From a bacterium (GTDB taxonomy: Bacteria > CAIWAD01): a stretch of 64,000 nt of DNA. The notes under the pieces are model-generated. The model did no database searches and had not been told where the DNA came from. It was given only the letters and a program-made list of their open reading frames with translations. Below are positions 17,417-25,669 of the stretch, piece after piece. Position 1 is the first letter of the stretch, and each line of letters begins with the position of its first letter. The DNA lies in the NCBI GenBank assembly GCA_030685015.1, contig JAUXWS010000041.1:42478-106477 (forward strand), given 5' to 3'. The translations under genes were made by a program, and so were the position numbers.

Positions 17417-17950
17417 TCAGGTCTCGACGGGCGCCGGGTGCAACACCCTCCAACAGCGCCGCAGGCCCACCGCGCTGCTGATGCTGACCAGCGTGTCGGA
17501 AAGCAGCCCGGGGAGGGATCCCACCAGCAGGTTGTGTCCCACCCAGAAGGGGATCGTCACAAGCAGGATGATGCGGAAGGGCAGGACCTTCGTCTGGTAG
17601 CGCCCCAGGCTGATGCCCGCCATGCCCAGGGCGGCATAGACGCTGGCCGCCCCCGACCAGGTGAAGACCAGGCCAAGGCCGATGGCGGGCAGGGTGAGCA
17701 GATAGACAGTGCGGAAGCCGGGCCTGGTGCCCAGGGGGATGGCGGCCAGGGCCTGCAGGGCGGCCAGGGCGTTCATGAGGCTGCCCGTGAAAGCGCCGAT
17801 CAGGGCGTAGTGGGCCAGGAAGCAGAGCCCCGCGACGGCTTGCACCAGCAGCATGACACCCCGCCGGCCGAGCAGGGGCCACAGGATGTTGAGCAGGACG
17901 CCGGCCAGTCCCAGCAGCAGCGCCGTCGTGCTCGCAGGCAAGTTCTCCAT
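17417..17950 (-). CDS. YgjV-family inner membrane protein
   Basis: A 177-residue protein made of about six hydrophobic helices, starting MENLPASTTALLLGLAGVLL. The internal segment LVQAVAGLCFLAHYALIG, followed by GSLMNALAALQALAAIPLG, matches the YgjV/bacterial inner membrane protein family. No function is known. GGGAG stands five bases before the ATG. It is convergent with the cysteine synthase gene. Confidence 0.75.
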   Translation of the reverse strand: MENLPASTTALLLGLAGVLLNILWPLLGRRGVMLLVQAVAGLCFLAHYALIGAFTGSLMNALAALQALAAIPLGTRPGFRTVYLLTLPAIGLGLVFTWSGAASVYAALGMAGISLGRYQTKVLPFRIILLVTIPFWVGHNLLVGSLPGLLSDTLVSISSAVGLRRCWRVLHPAPVET

Positions 17951-18105
17951 TGGGCTCCCGGCCTGGTCATGACCCCGGCCGCGCTCCACGCCGCGGCGGC
18001 GTCCCAATGTCGGCAAGGACGAGCGCAGGCCCAATGCAGACGGGGGACCATCCTACTTTGAGTGACCGGGTCCGAGCATCCAAGGCTGGTTCCAGCGAGA
18101 GCGAC

Positions 18106-18834
18106 CATGCGATCATCGCTTCAGTCAGAAGGCAGGGCCGTCGTCTGCGTTGTGATGCTGTCGGTCAACATGGTGGCCGTGGCCCTGCCCGTCGGCGCCA
18201 CCACGCCGGATCCTGTCCCGGCACATGACCGCGCCGTCGCCATAGGCAGGAGGAGACGTGACGCGTCGCCCGGCTGTTGGAGCCGTTGTGTGAAGGCCGC
18301 GGCGCCAAGCTGCGCTGGTTCCGCCACCCCATGCTCAACACGGGACCGGACCGGGAGACCAAGGCCGCGTTCGAGGACTGGCTGGCGCAACGGGGTTGGC
18401 GCGTCGCCCCCGTCACCTTCGACAACGACGAGTACGTGTTCGACCGGGCCCACGATCCGGCCCGCGAACGGGGCGAGATGGATCTGCAGCGGCGGCTGGC
18501 CACCGGTTACCTGCGCTACATGGAATCTGTTGCCGACCACTACGAGGAGCTGTCCCGCCGCCTGTTGGGGCACGAGCCGGCCCAGGTCCTGCTCCTGCAC
18601 GCCAACTGGCTGAACGCGGAGCACCTGGACGGACTGGTCGCCATGCTCCACGGCCGCGGCTGCCGCTTCGTGCCGCTGGAAGAAGCCCTGGCGGACACGG
18701 CCTATCAGCTGCCCGACGCCTTCATTGGAAAGCGCGGCATCTCCTGGTTGGAGCGTTGGGCGATCACCCGGGGGATCGATCCCGGTCCCATGCCTGCGGC
18801 TCTCCCCTGGGTGCGACAGGCCGCGGGCTTGTAG
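18106..18834 (+). pseudogene. polysaccharide deacetylase, catalytic core deleted
   Basis: Two matching fragments in different frames. The first (18106 to about 18245) gives a signal peptide, VVCVVMLSVNMVAVALPVGA, then AHDRAVAI, the usual sequence just before the DDLP motif of secreted deacetylases. The second (from about 18271 in frame 1) begins RLLEPLCEGRGAKLRWFRHP and continues as the normal C-terminal half with APVTFDNDEYVFDRAHD. The NodB core between them, with its metal-binding Asp and His residues (about 100 codons), is missing and the frame changes. If the second part is translated it lacks the catalytic site. Confidence 0.75.
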
Positions 18835-18943
18835 GAAAGGATTCCTGGACTTCCCCATGTTGTGGCCGCCGGGCGGCGAGGCGGAGCGGCGTCGGGGAAG
18901 TGCCCGCGCCGGAGGCCGAACCTGCCGAAAAGAGAAAGGGCGC

Positions 18944-19447
18944 ATGATGCGCATCGCAACGACGAGCGGAACCCTGGCGCTGCTGGCCGGACTTCTGTGG
19001 GCCGGCGCGGCCAGCGCAGAATGGCTGGGACTGGGCGTGATGCTGGGCGAGCCCACCGGCTTGTCGGCCAAGACCTGGCTGGACAAGACGCGGGCCCTGG
19101 ATTTCGGCCTGGCCTGGACCCTGTCCGACGACCAGGATCTCCACCTCCACGCCGACTACCTGCTGCACAACCGCACGCTGCTCGCCCAGAGCGGCGTCCC
19201 GGGCGGCCTCACCTTCTACTACGGGGTGGGAGGACGCCTGCAGCTGCGCGATGACGACGACGGCCGCGGCCGCGACAACGACGACGACAAGGACCGGCTG
19301 GGCCTGCGCATCCCGCTGGGCATCGCCTGGACGCCGCCCGCCACGCCCCTCGATGTCTTCCTGGAGGTGGTGCCGGTCGTGGACATCATCCCGGACACGG
19401 AGGCGGGCTTCAACGGCGCCTTGGGCGTGCGCTTCTGGTTCAAGTAG
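18944..19447 (+). CDS. outer-membrane beta-barrel-like protein, paralog 1
   Basis: A 167-residue protein with a signal peptide (TLALLAGLLWAGAASA) and a mature part of alternating strands: [40 protein letters not shown], and a final strand GALGVRFWFK ending in an aromatic residue pair as in outer-membrane barrels. In the middle lies an Asp/Arg-rich loop, RDDDDGRGRDNDDDKDRLG. A paralog follows at 19655-20140. Such small barrels are common in FCB bacteria; ligand unknown. AAAGGG precedes the ATG. Confidence 0.75.
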   Translation: MMRIATTSGTLALLAGLLWAGAASAEWLGLGVMLGEPTGLSAKTWLDKTRALDFGLAWTLSDDQDLHLHADYLLHNRTLLAQSGVPGGLTFYYGVGGRLQLRDDDDGRGRDNDDDKDRLGLRIPLGIAWTPPATPLDVFLEVVPVVDIIPDTEAGFNGALGVRFWFK

Positions 19448-19509
19448 TCCCGGCGCTGCCCGCAGCACATCCGTCTGGCACGCACCCTTAGCCCAAGCTT
19501 CACATTTCT

Positions 19510-19538
19510 GCGAGCGGAAACATCCGCGCGCCTTTTTT
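19510..19538 (+). terminator. probable terminator after paralog 1
   Basis: GCGAGCGG pairs with CCGCGCGC (one mismatch) across AAACAT and is followed by CCTTTTTTC. It stands about 60 bases after the stop codon of the first barrel gene. Confidence 0.65.
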
Positions 19539-19654
19539 CATTGTCCGTATATGACGATTTTGATGTCATAACTCAATCAATAGTGTTTTCTTTAGTACGA
19601 AAATTGATGAAGAGAAAAATTGAAGGAAGAATCAAAAAAGGATTGGAGCAGATT
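19539..19654 (+). promoter_or_regulatory. AT-rich leader of paralog 2
   Basis: This stretch is strikingly AT-rich in a GC-rich window and holds the inverted repeat TATGAC-N9-GTCATA (19550-19570), followed by TTTTCTTTAGTACGAAAATT. It is a good candidate for a promoter and operator of the second barrel gene. I cannot assign a sigma factor or regulator. Confidence 0.4.
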
Positions 19655-20140
19655 ATGCGGAAATTATGGAGCCTACTCCTGTTGAGTCTGGCTGTACAGC
19701 CGGTCGCGGCAAGGCTGGGAGTCGGGGTCATGATTGGCGAGCCGACGGGCCTGAACGCCAAGCTCTGGCTGGACAAGACGCACGCCCTGGACTTCGGGTT
19801 GGCATGGTCGCTGTCGGAACACCAGGACATGCATGTGCATGCCGACTACCTCTTCCACAACAACAACGTGTTCGCGAACAGCGGCGCTTCGGGGCTCCTC
19901 TCCCTCTTCTACGGGATCGGCGGGCGCATGCGCATCCATGACGACAACAACGACCATAATGGCAACGACAACGACCGCGACAAGAACCGGGTGGGCGTTC
20001 GCATCCCCGTCGGGATCGACTGGGTGCTGCCGCGCGCGCCGGTCGACTTCTTCATGGAACTGGCGCCGGTGGTTGATCTGATGCCTGACACGCACCTGGA
20101 CGTGGAGGGCGGCATCGGCGTGCGCTTCTGGTTTAGGTGA
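19655..20140 (+). CDS. outer-membrane beta-barrel-like protein, paralog 2
   Basis: A 161-residue protein close to the product of 18944-19447: [41 protein letters not shown] and final strand [10 protein letters not shown]. The signal peptide is [19 protein letters not shown]. The same loop is again charged, now Asn/Asp-rich: [20 protein letters not shown]. An in-frame upstream extension exists, but the signal peptide and GGAG before 19655 fix the start. Its 3' end overlaps the convergent trpB2 gene by eight bases. Confidence 0.78.
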   Translation: MRKLWSLLLLSLAVQPVAARLGVGVMIGEPTGLNAKLWLDKTHALDFGLAWSLSEHQDMHVHADYLFHNNNVFANSGASGLLSLFYGIGGRMRIHDDNNDHNGNDNDRDKNRVGVRIPVGIDWVLPRAPVDFFMELAPVVDLMPDTHLDVEGGIGVRFWFR

Positions 20141-21512
20141 GCGACGCCAGGCCGGTGACCTTCGGCAGCTGTTCCATTGCCTCGTCGACCTGCTCCTGCG
20201 AGTAGGTGTGGTTCTCCAGCTGCCCGGCCAAGTAGGCGTCATAGGCCATCATGTCGAAGTGGCCGTGGCCGGACAAGTTGAAGGCGATCACCTTGCGGAC
20301 GCCATCGCGCTTGCAGATGAGGGCCTCATCGATGGCGGCGCGCACGGCGTGTGCCGATTCCGGGGCCGGGATGATCCCCTCGGCGCGGATGAATTGCACG
20401 GCGGCGTCGAAAGTCTCCAGCTGTCCCACGGCCCGCGCTTCAATGTCGCCATGATCGACCAGCGCGCTGACGCTGGGCGCCATGCCGTGGTAACGCAGTC
20501 CGCCCGCATGGATGGCCGGCGGGACGAACCCGTGCCCCAGGGTGTGCATCCGGACGACCGGCGCCGTGGCTGCCGCATCGCCGAAATCGTAGGTGTAGCG
20601 GCCCCGGGTGAGGGACGGACAGGAGGCCGGCTCCACGGCCACCACGCGGACCCGCGCGCCCGTGGCGAACTTCTTCCACAGGAAGGGATAGGCGAAGCCG
20701 GCGAAGTTTGACCCACCGCCGGCGCAGGCGATCACCACGTCCGGGTACTCGCCGGCCATCTCCATTTGCTCCAGGGCCTCCAGGCCGATCACCGTCTGGT
20801 GCATGAGGACATGCCCCAACACGCTTCCCAGGCTGTACTTCTTGGCGCCCCCCGAGGAGGCCGCCACCTCCACCGCCTCCGAGATGGCCATGCCCAGCGA
20901 CCCCGGCGAGTCCGGCGACTCGGCCAACACCCGCCGGCCATAGGCCGTGCGATCCGTGGGGCTGGCGTGGACCTCGGCCCCATAGGTCTGCATGATGACC
21001 CGGCGGTAGGGCTTTTGGTGGAAGGAGACCTTCACCATGTAGATCTCCAGGGCCAGGCCGAAGAAATGGCAGGCCATGGCCAGTGCGCTTCCCCATTGAC
21101 CAGCGCCGGTCTCTGTCGTCAAGGCCTTGGTGCCGGCTTCCTTGTTGAAGAAGGCCTGTGCCACGGCGGTGTTGGGTTTGTGCGAGCCCACCGGGGAGAC
21201 GCCCTCGTACTTGAAATAGATGTGAGCCGGTGTATCCAGAGCCCGTTCCAGCCGGATGGCCCGGATCATGGGCGTGGGGCGCCACAGGCGATAGACTTCG
21301 CGCACCGGCTCGGGAATCTCCACCCAGCGCTCGGTGCTGACCTCCTGTTGGATCAAGGACATGGGAAAGAGCACCGACAGGAAGTCCGGCGTGACGGGCT
21401 CCAAGGTGGCGGGATGCAACACGGGCGCCGGCGGCACGGGCATGTCGGCATTGATGTTGTACCAGGTTCGCGGCAGGCGGTCGGCGGGCAGGCTGTAGCG
21501 ATGCTCACTCAT
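20133..21512 (-). CDS. trpB2: tryptophan synthase beta chain, TrpB2 type
   Basis: A 459-residue PLP enzyme that joins indole and serine to make tryptophan. The TrpB2 subgroup is recognised by its length and by the insertion-rich N-terminal part ([13 protein letters not shown]...). The PLP lysine lies in VGSHKPNTA, with [10 protein letters not shown] next and the phosphate-binding loop GGGSNF later. TrpB2 often acts without TrpA and salvages free indole; no trpA is nearby. The ATG at 21512 has GGAGGT five bases upstream and is preferred to the GTG at 21524. Confidence 0.93.
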   Translation of the reverse strand: MSEHRYSLPADRLPRTWYNINADMPVPPAPVLHPATLEPVTPDFLSVLFPMSLIQQEVSTERWVEIPEPVREVYRLWRPTPMIRAIRLERALDTPAHIYFKYEGVSPVGSHKPNTAVAQAFFNKEAGTKALTTETGAGQWGSALAMACHFFGLALEIYMVKVSFHQKPYRRVIMQTYGAEVHASPTDRTAYGRRVLAESPDSPGSLGMAISEAVEVAASSGGAKKYSLGSVLGHVLMHQTVIGLEALEQMEMAGEYPDVVIACAGGGSNFAGFAYPFLWKKFATGARVRVVAVEPASCPSLTRGRYTYDFGDAAATAPVVRMHTLGHGFVPPAIHAGGLRYHGMAPSVSALVDHGDIEARAVGQLETFDAAVQFIRAEGIIPAPESAHAVRAAIDEALICKRDGVRKVIAFNLSGHGHFDMMAYDAYLAGQLENHTYSQEQVDEAMEQLPKVTGLASLT

Positions 21513-21679
21513 GGGGACCTCCACGTTGATCTCGATGCCATGGGTCTGGAGCCCGTGTCAAGGAAGCGCCAATGTCCGCAATGCCACGTGGGAAAGCGAC
21601 AGATGCGCCTGTGTCAATCTTAACAGCCCCTGATCGCCGCGGGGGTCGTCAAGCCGTGGCACGGTCCACCGTGTAGGAA

Positions 21680-21727
21680 TTCTAGCAGCCTGTCGGGCTT
21701 GGACCTTCGATGGGATTCGCGACCATG
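21680..21727 (-). repeat. dispersed 48-bp repeat, copy 2
   Basis: Ungapped counterpart of 2060-2107 (39 of 48 positions equal). It lies 53 bases downstream of the nosY stop codon, in the same orientation relative to the preceding gene as copy 1. On the minus strand it could encode VANPIEGPSPTGC before a stop, as copy 1 encodes GADPLEGPSPKNS. Confidence 0.6.
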
Positions 21728-21779
21728 CCCAACGCGGTGCGCGGGTCGGGCGACAGTACCTCCAGCGTGGGGAATCCGG

Positions 21780-22562
21780 TCAGAAATCGCGACGGGAGAA
21801 GACCCGCCCGGCCAGCGCCAGCGGCCCCGCCACCCAGAGCGCCAGCATCAGCCCCGCCAGCGCCATGCCCAGCGGCCCCTGGAAGAAAAGGCGGAAGACG
21901 GCGCCCGTGTAGCCCATCATGGCGCCCAGATCGAAGCGCAGGAGCACCAGCACGCGCGCCAGGTCCACCGGGTTGGCCAGGCAGAGGGCCAGAACGGGCC
22001 CTTCCAGCGGCCAATCGGACAGCCAGTAGCTCAGCATGAGAATCATGCCGTCCCAGGCCACGGCCACGGCCAGCCACAGCACGATGGCCAGGCCCAGGCC
22101 GCGCAGGCGGTTCTCCACCGTCACCGCGATGAGGAAGGCCAGGGCGCAGAAGGAGAGGCAGAGGCCGGCCCCGGCGCCCAGCAGCAGGGCCAGCGCCGTG
22201 CCGTCCCGCACGCCGGCGGCCAGCAGCGGCAGGAGGCAACCCAGCATCCAGGACAGGGTGAGGGGCAGGGCCAGCCCGGCGTAGAGGGCGAGGAAGAGGC
22301 GGAGGCGCGGCACGGGCTGCGCCAGCAGCAGCTCGATGAAGCGGCGCGCCTGGTAGAGGTGGCTGACGCCGAAGACGAGGCTGACCAGCGGCACCAGGGC
22401 CAGGCTGAGGCTGAGCAGGCCGAGCAGGGCCTGGTCGCCGTCCCCGCCCAGGCGCAGCATCATCCAGCCGGCCGCCAGGAAGAAGAGGCCGAAGCCGTAG
22501 ACGATGCGGCTGCGCAGGCCGTCCCGCAGCGCGGCGGCGAGGAGGATGCCGGTCTGGCTCAT
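21780..22562 (-). CDS. nosY: NosY, membrane permease of the copper-site maturation ABC transporter
   Basis: A 260-residue protein with about six membrane helices in an ABC-2-like arrangement: RSRIVYGFGLFFLAAGW at the start, FGVSHLYQARRFIELLLAQP on the cytoplasmic side, and DLARVLVLLRFD followed by GAMMGYTGAVF, typical of NosY. It works with NosF and NosD to assemble the CuZ cluster of nitrous oxide reductase. It starts in an ATGA overlap with the end of nosF and is the last gene of the nos operon. Confidence 0.9.
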   Translation of the reverse strand: MSQTGILLAAALRDGLRSRIVYGFGLFFLAAGWMMLRLGGDGDQALLGLLSLSLALVPLVSLVFGVSHLYQARRFIELLLAQPVPRLRLFLALYAGLALPLTLSWMLGCLLPLLAAGVRDGTALALLLGAGAGLCLSFCALAFLIAVTVENRLRGLGLAIVLWLAVAVAWDGMILMLSYWLSDWPLEGPVLALCLANPVDLARVLVLLRFDLGAMMGYTGAVFRLFFQGPLGMALAGLMLALWVAGPLALAGRVFSRRDF

Positions 22563-23302
22563 GCCGCCCCCTGCCGCATGAGGGAGGCCACCGCGCGCTC
22601 CAGGCGCTCCTCGCCGGTGGCGCGCAGGAGGTCGGACAAGGGACCGGCGAAGCGGACGCGCCCCTCGAGCAGGAAGATGACCTGGTCGGCCAGCTCCTGC
22701 AGGTCGGCCAGCACATGGGAACTGATGAGGACGGTGCGGCCGGCGGCGCGGTCCTCCAGCAGGCGGTCCTTGAGATGGCTGCTGGCCAGCGGATCCAGGC
22801 CGGCGGTGGGTTCGTCCAGCACCAGCAGGGGCGCCGCGCTGCGCCAGGCCAGTTCGGCTCCCACCCGTTGCCGCGTGCCCCCCGACAGTCCGCGCAGCTT
22901 GCGGCCCTGGATCGCGGCCAGGCTGAAGATGCTGTCGGACCAGGGCGGGTTGGCACCGGGCGCGCGCGCGGCCCGGCCGGCCTTTTCCGCGGCGGCGCGG
23001 CGCACGCCGCCGATCAGCTCCACCAGCTCCTCCACGCTCAGGTTGTCGGGATAGTGGGGCAGCTGGGGCATGTAACCGATGTCCAGGCGCGCCGCGGCGG
23101 TGCCGTCCATGGGGCGGCCGTCCAGCAGGATGCGCCCGGCATCAGGTCTGACCAGACCCAGCAGGCACTTCATCAGGGTGGTCTTGCCCGAGCCGTTGGG
23201 TCCCACCAGCGCCGTGACCAGGCCGCGCGGGCAGCCGGCGCTGATTCCCTTCAAGGCCTCGATGCGACCGAAGCGCTTGGCCAATCCTTCCACCTGGATC
23301 AT
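22559..23302 (-). CDS. nosF: NosF, ATPase of the copper-site maturation ABC transporter
   Basis: A 247-residue ABC ATPase: Walker A GPNGSGKTT, signature GLSGGTRQRVG and Walker B LLVLDEPTAGLDP. It would drive the NosDFY complex in the membrane. It starts in an overlap with the end of nosD and ends in one with nosY. The stretch PLSDLLRATGEERLERAV at the C-terminal end is usual for NosF. GAGGGAA precedes the ATG. Confidence 0.92.
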   Translation of the reverse strand: MIQVEGLAKRFGRIEALKGISAGCPRGLVTALVGPNGSGKTTLMKCLLGLVRPDAGRILLDGRPMDGTAAARLDIGYMPQLPHYPDNLSVEELVELIGGVRRAAAEKAGRAARAPGANPPWSDSIFSLAAIQGRKLRGLSGGTRQRVGAELAWRSAAPLLVLDEPTAGLDPLASSHLKDRLLEDRAAGRTVLISSHVLADLQELADQVIFLLEGRVRFAGPLSDLLRATGEERLERAVASLMRQGAA

Positions 23303-24546
23303 GGTTCCCTCATGCGCGGCTGGCTGTCCTCGAGGGTGGGCGGCGTGAGCAGGGGGAAGGCGCGCTCGCCCAGGTCGAGCAGGTCGAGGAAGAGGCTGCG
23401 CAGCAGGACGAGGGCGGGGGCCTGATCCTCCACCACGCGGGCGAAGACGCTCACCGGACGGTGCGGGGCGTCGCCGTAGCCGTCGCGGTCCAGATCGTAG
23501 CCGCGATGGCGGTCCCAGTAGTTGCGGGCGAAGGTGCTGTAATTCTGCCGGCCGTTGACCGCCACGTCGAAGGCGTTGGCGACGAAGCGGTTGTCCTCGT
23601 AGCGGCCATCGGTGGAGTTGGCCATCAGGCGCAGGGCCCAGCCATTGCGGCGGAAGTCGTTGTCGAAAACTCGCAGCCGGTTGGAGGCCTCCACGTGCAG
23701 GCCTGTCGTGTTGCCGCGGAAGGTGTTGCCGCGGATGACGCTGTCGCTGATGTCCTTCAGCAGCACGCCGTAGGAGGCCGGACCCCAGTTGTCGTGGAAG
23801 TCGTTGCCGCTCATCTCCACGTGACGGGAGTACATCACGGCCACGCCGGCGCCGTTGCCGTCGAACTCGTTCTCCAGGTAGTGGCAGGAGTCCGAGAACA
23901 TGAAGTGCAGGCCATAGCGCAGGTTGCGGTGGCCATGGTTGCCCTTGATGACGGCCTGGCGCACGAACTCGAGGTAGATGCCGTCGCGGTGGCCGCCCAC
24001 CTGGTTGGCGGAGATCTCCACCTCGCGGCAGTGCCAGAGGTGCACGCCGTTGCCGCTGGCCGTCTCCCTGTTCTCGCGGGCAACCATCGTGTTGCCGCGG
24101 ATCACCGCCGCCCGGCAGCGCGCCAGGTAGACGCCGAAAAAGTTGTCCTCGAAGCGGCAGTCCTCCACCTGCAGCCCGGCGCAGTTCTCGGCCATGAGGG
24201 CGGCATGGTCGGCGCGATAACTCAGGCTGGCGCCGCGGAAGGCCAGGCCGCGCACCTCCACGCCATCCGCCCGCACGATCATCAGATGTCCGCCCCCGCT
24301 GCCGTCCACCTCGGCGCCGGGGCGGCCGATGATGGTGAGGCGGCGATCCACCAGCACACTGTCTTCGCGGTAGACGCCGGGCTCCACCCACACGGTGTCC
24401 CCCGCCGCGGCGCGGGCGACGGTGGCGCCCAGGCCTGTGTCAGGAGCGGCCCGCCAGGTGCGTCCCTCCGCTGCCGCCGTCAGGAGCAGCAACAGAAGGA
24501 GCGCAGCCCGGCGGGCCGGTGAGCGGTGCGGTTTGGGCGCCATCAT
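23299..24546 (-). CDS. nosD: NosD, periplasmic copper-processing beta-helix protein
   Basis: A 415-residue protein: signal peptide (AALLLLLLLTAAAEG), then a right-handed parallel beta-helix of CASH/PbH1 repeats with many N-x-F and G-N-x-F turns (DNFFGVYLARC, GNTFRGNTTGLHV, YEDNRFVANAFDV). The segment NYWDRHRGYDLDRDGYGD is diagnostic of NosD. It passes copper or sulfur to NosZ in the periplasm. Two ATG codons are possible (24546, 24543); ribosome signal is weak, six bases after the stop of the previous gene, which suggests coupled translation. Confidence 0.92.
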   Translation of the reverse strand: MMAPKPHRSPARRAALLLLLLLTAAAEGRTWRAAPDTGLGATVARAAAGDTVWVEPGVYREDSVLVDRRLTIIGRPGAEVDGSGGGHLMIVRADGVEVRGLAFRGASLSYRADHAALMAENCAGLQVEDCRFEDNFFGVYLARCRAAVIRGNTMVARENRETASGNGVHLWHCREVEISANQVGGHRDGIYLEFVRQAVIKGNHGHRNLRYGLHFMFSDSCHYLENEFDGNGAGVAVMYSRHVEMSGNDFHDNWGPASYGVLLKDISDSVIRGNTFRGNTTGLHVEASNRLRVFDNDFRRNGWALRLMANSTDGRYEDNRFVANAFDVAVNGRQNYSTFARNYWDRHRGYDLDRDGYGDAPHRPVSVFARVVEDQAPALVLLRSLFLDLLDLGERAFPLLTPPTLEDSQPRMREP

Positions 24547-24551
24547 GCCGG

Positions 24552-25613
24552 TCAGGGAATGCGCCAGGCGATCCGGACATGGTCCAGCACCTGCGGCCAG
24601 CTGAGCAGTTCGCCGCTGTGCCGGGCGCGCAGGGCGACCGCCTCCGCCGTGTCGGCGCAGGCGGTCAATCCCAGTCCCATCGGGCTGGGCAGATCGGTCG
24701 ACTTGAGATAGACGCTGCCTTCGGCGGTGGCCAGCTGCCGCGGCCGGGCGTGGTGCGTCACGAGCAGGGCTTGCGCCTCCTTGGCGTCCTTGGGGCTTTC
24801 CAGGGTGTGGGCGGCCAGGCATTCCGCCGAGTCGAAGGTGAGCACCTTGCCGCGTTTGGTCACCAGTTCAGCGCCGTAGCGCTCGTCCATGACGAACATG
24901 CGGCAGCGGGCGCAGGTGTCCTGCCGGTAGCGGATGTCCCGCGGGCCGGCCTGGCAGCTGCCGCCGACGGATGCCAGCATGAGGACGCCCAGGGCCAGCG
25001 CGGCGCGGCCCCGGGGCGCCATGGCGGAACCTTTGCGCGGAGCCGACGCGGGACGCGGGGAGCGCCAGGCGAAGAGGCCGATGGCCAGCCCCGCCCCGAT
25101 GGCGAGCGCCCCCAGCCCCGGCATGGCCGTGGTGCGCATGTTGAGCAGCTGCTTCGTGCCGATCAGCGGCGGCTGGTAGCTCATCCCCGGTACCTTGATG
25201 GCGGCGTTGGGGTCCAGGTTGTGGCCGTAGTCGTACTCCCACCACCAGAAGTCGGCCAGACCGGCGAGGCTGCCCGCCAGAAGCAGGAGCAGCCAGGTGG
25301 TGAGCAGCCAGCGACGGCCCCACCAGGCTCCGATCATGCCCAGGAGGGAGAGGCCGACCAGGGCCGGCGGCAGGATGCGCAGCTCGGGGATGCTGTCCGG
25401 CTCGATCGTCTTCATCCCGATATAGTGGTTGAGGCCGTTGATGTTGCGCAGGTCGTGCTCCTTCTGGCCCGTGATCTGGTGCGCCCAGATCTTGAGGCCG
25501 ATGCCCTCCGGATACTGGGGCGCCGCGAGGGAGATCGTCCACAACGGGAAGAGCAGGGCCAGCAGCAGGCAGAGGGCTGCCGCGGCGAAGAGCAGGCGGG
25601 CGCGCACCGTCAT
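24552..25613 (-). CDS. nosL: membrane protein fused to NosL copper chaperone
   Basis: A 353-residue product in two parts. Residues 1-195 are an integral membrane protein with four helices (ARLLFAAAALCLLLALLF at the start; GLNHYIGMKTIEPDSIPELR and FWWWEYDYGHNLDP between helices), a component often found in clade II nos clusters. The rest is NosL: a second signal-like segment ALALGVLMLASVGGSC with a lipobox, then the copper site CARCRMFVMDERYGAE. In most genomes these are separate genes. An internal ATG at 25022, with AAAGG upstream, could also start NosL alone. NosL supplies Cu(I) to apo-NosZ. Confidence 0.87.
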   Translation of the reverse strand: MTVRARLLFAAAALCLLLALLFPLWTISLAAPQYPEGIGLKIWAHQITGQKEHDLRNINGLNHYIGMKTIEPDSIPELRILPPALVGLSLLGMIGAWWGRRWLLTTWLLLLLAGSLAGLADFWWWEYDYGHNLDPNAAIKVPGMSYQPPLIGTKQLLNMRTTAMPGLGALAIGAGLAIGLFAWRSPRPASAPRKGSAMAPRGRAALALGVLMLASVGGSCQAGPRDIRYRQDTCARCRMFVMDERYGAELVTKRGKVLTFDSAECLAAHTLESPKDAKEAQALLVTHHARPRQLATAEGSVYLKSTDLPSPMGLGLTACADTAEAVALRARHSGELLSWPQVLDHVRIAWRIP

Positions 25614-25669
25614 GGCAACCCCCGGGGATAGGGGCCGGGGGGCGGGCCTGCGCCCCCCGGCCTGATGAG

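Noticed and set aside
24519..25631. Plus-strand 370-codon frame opposite nosD and nosL
   Set aside because: It is the GC-rich shadow of the nos genes: low complexity (Gly, Arg, Gln, Ala), no motifs and no ribosome site, while the minus strand carries clear families.
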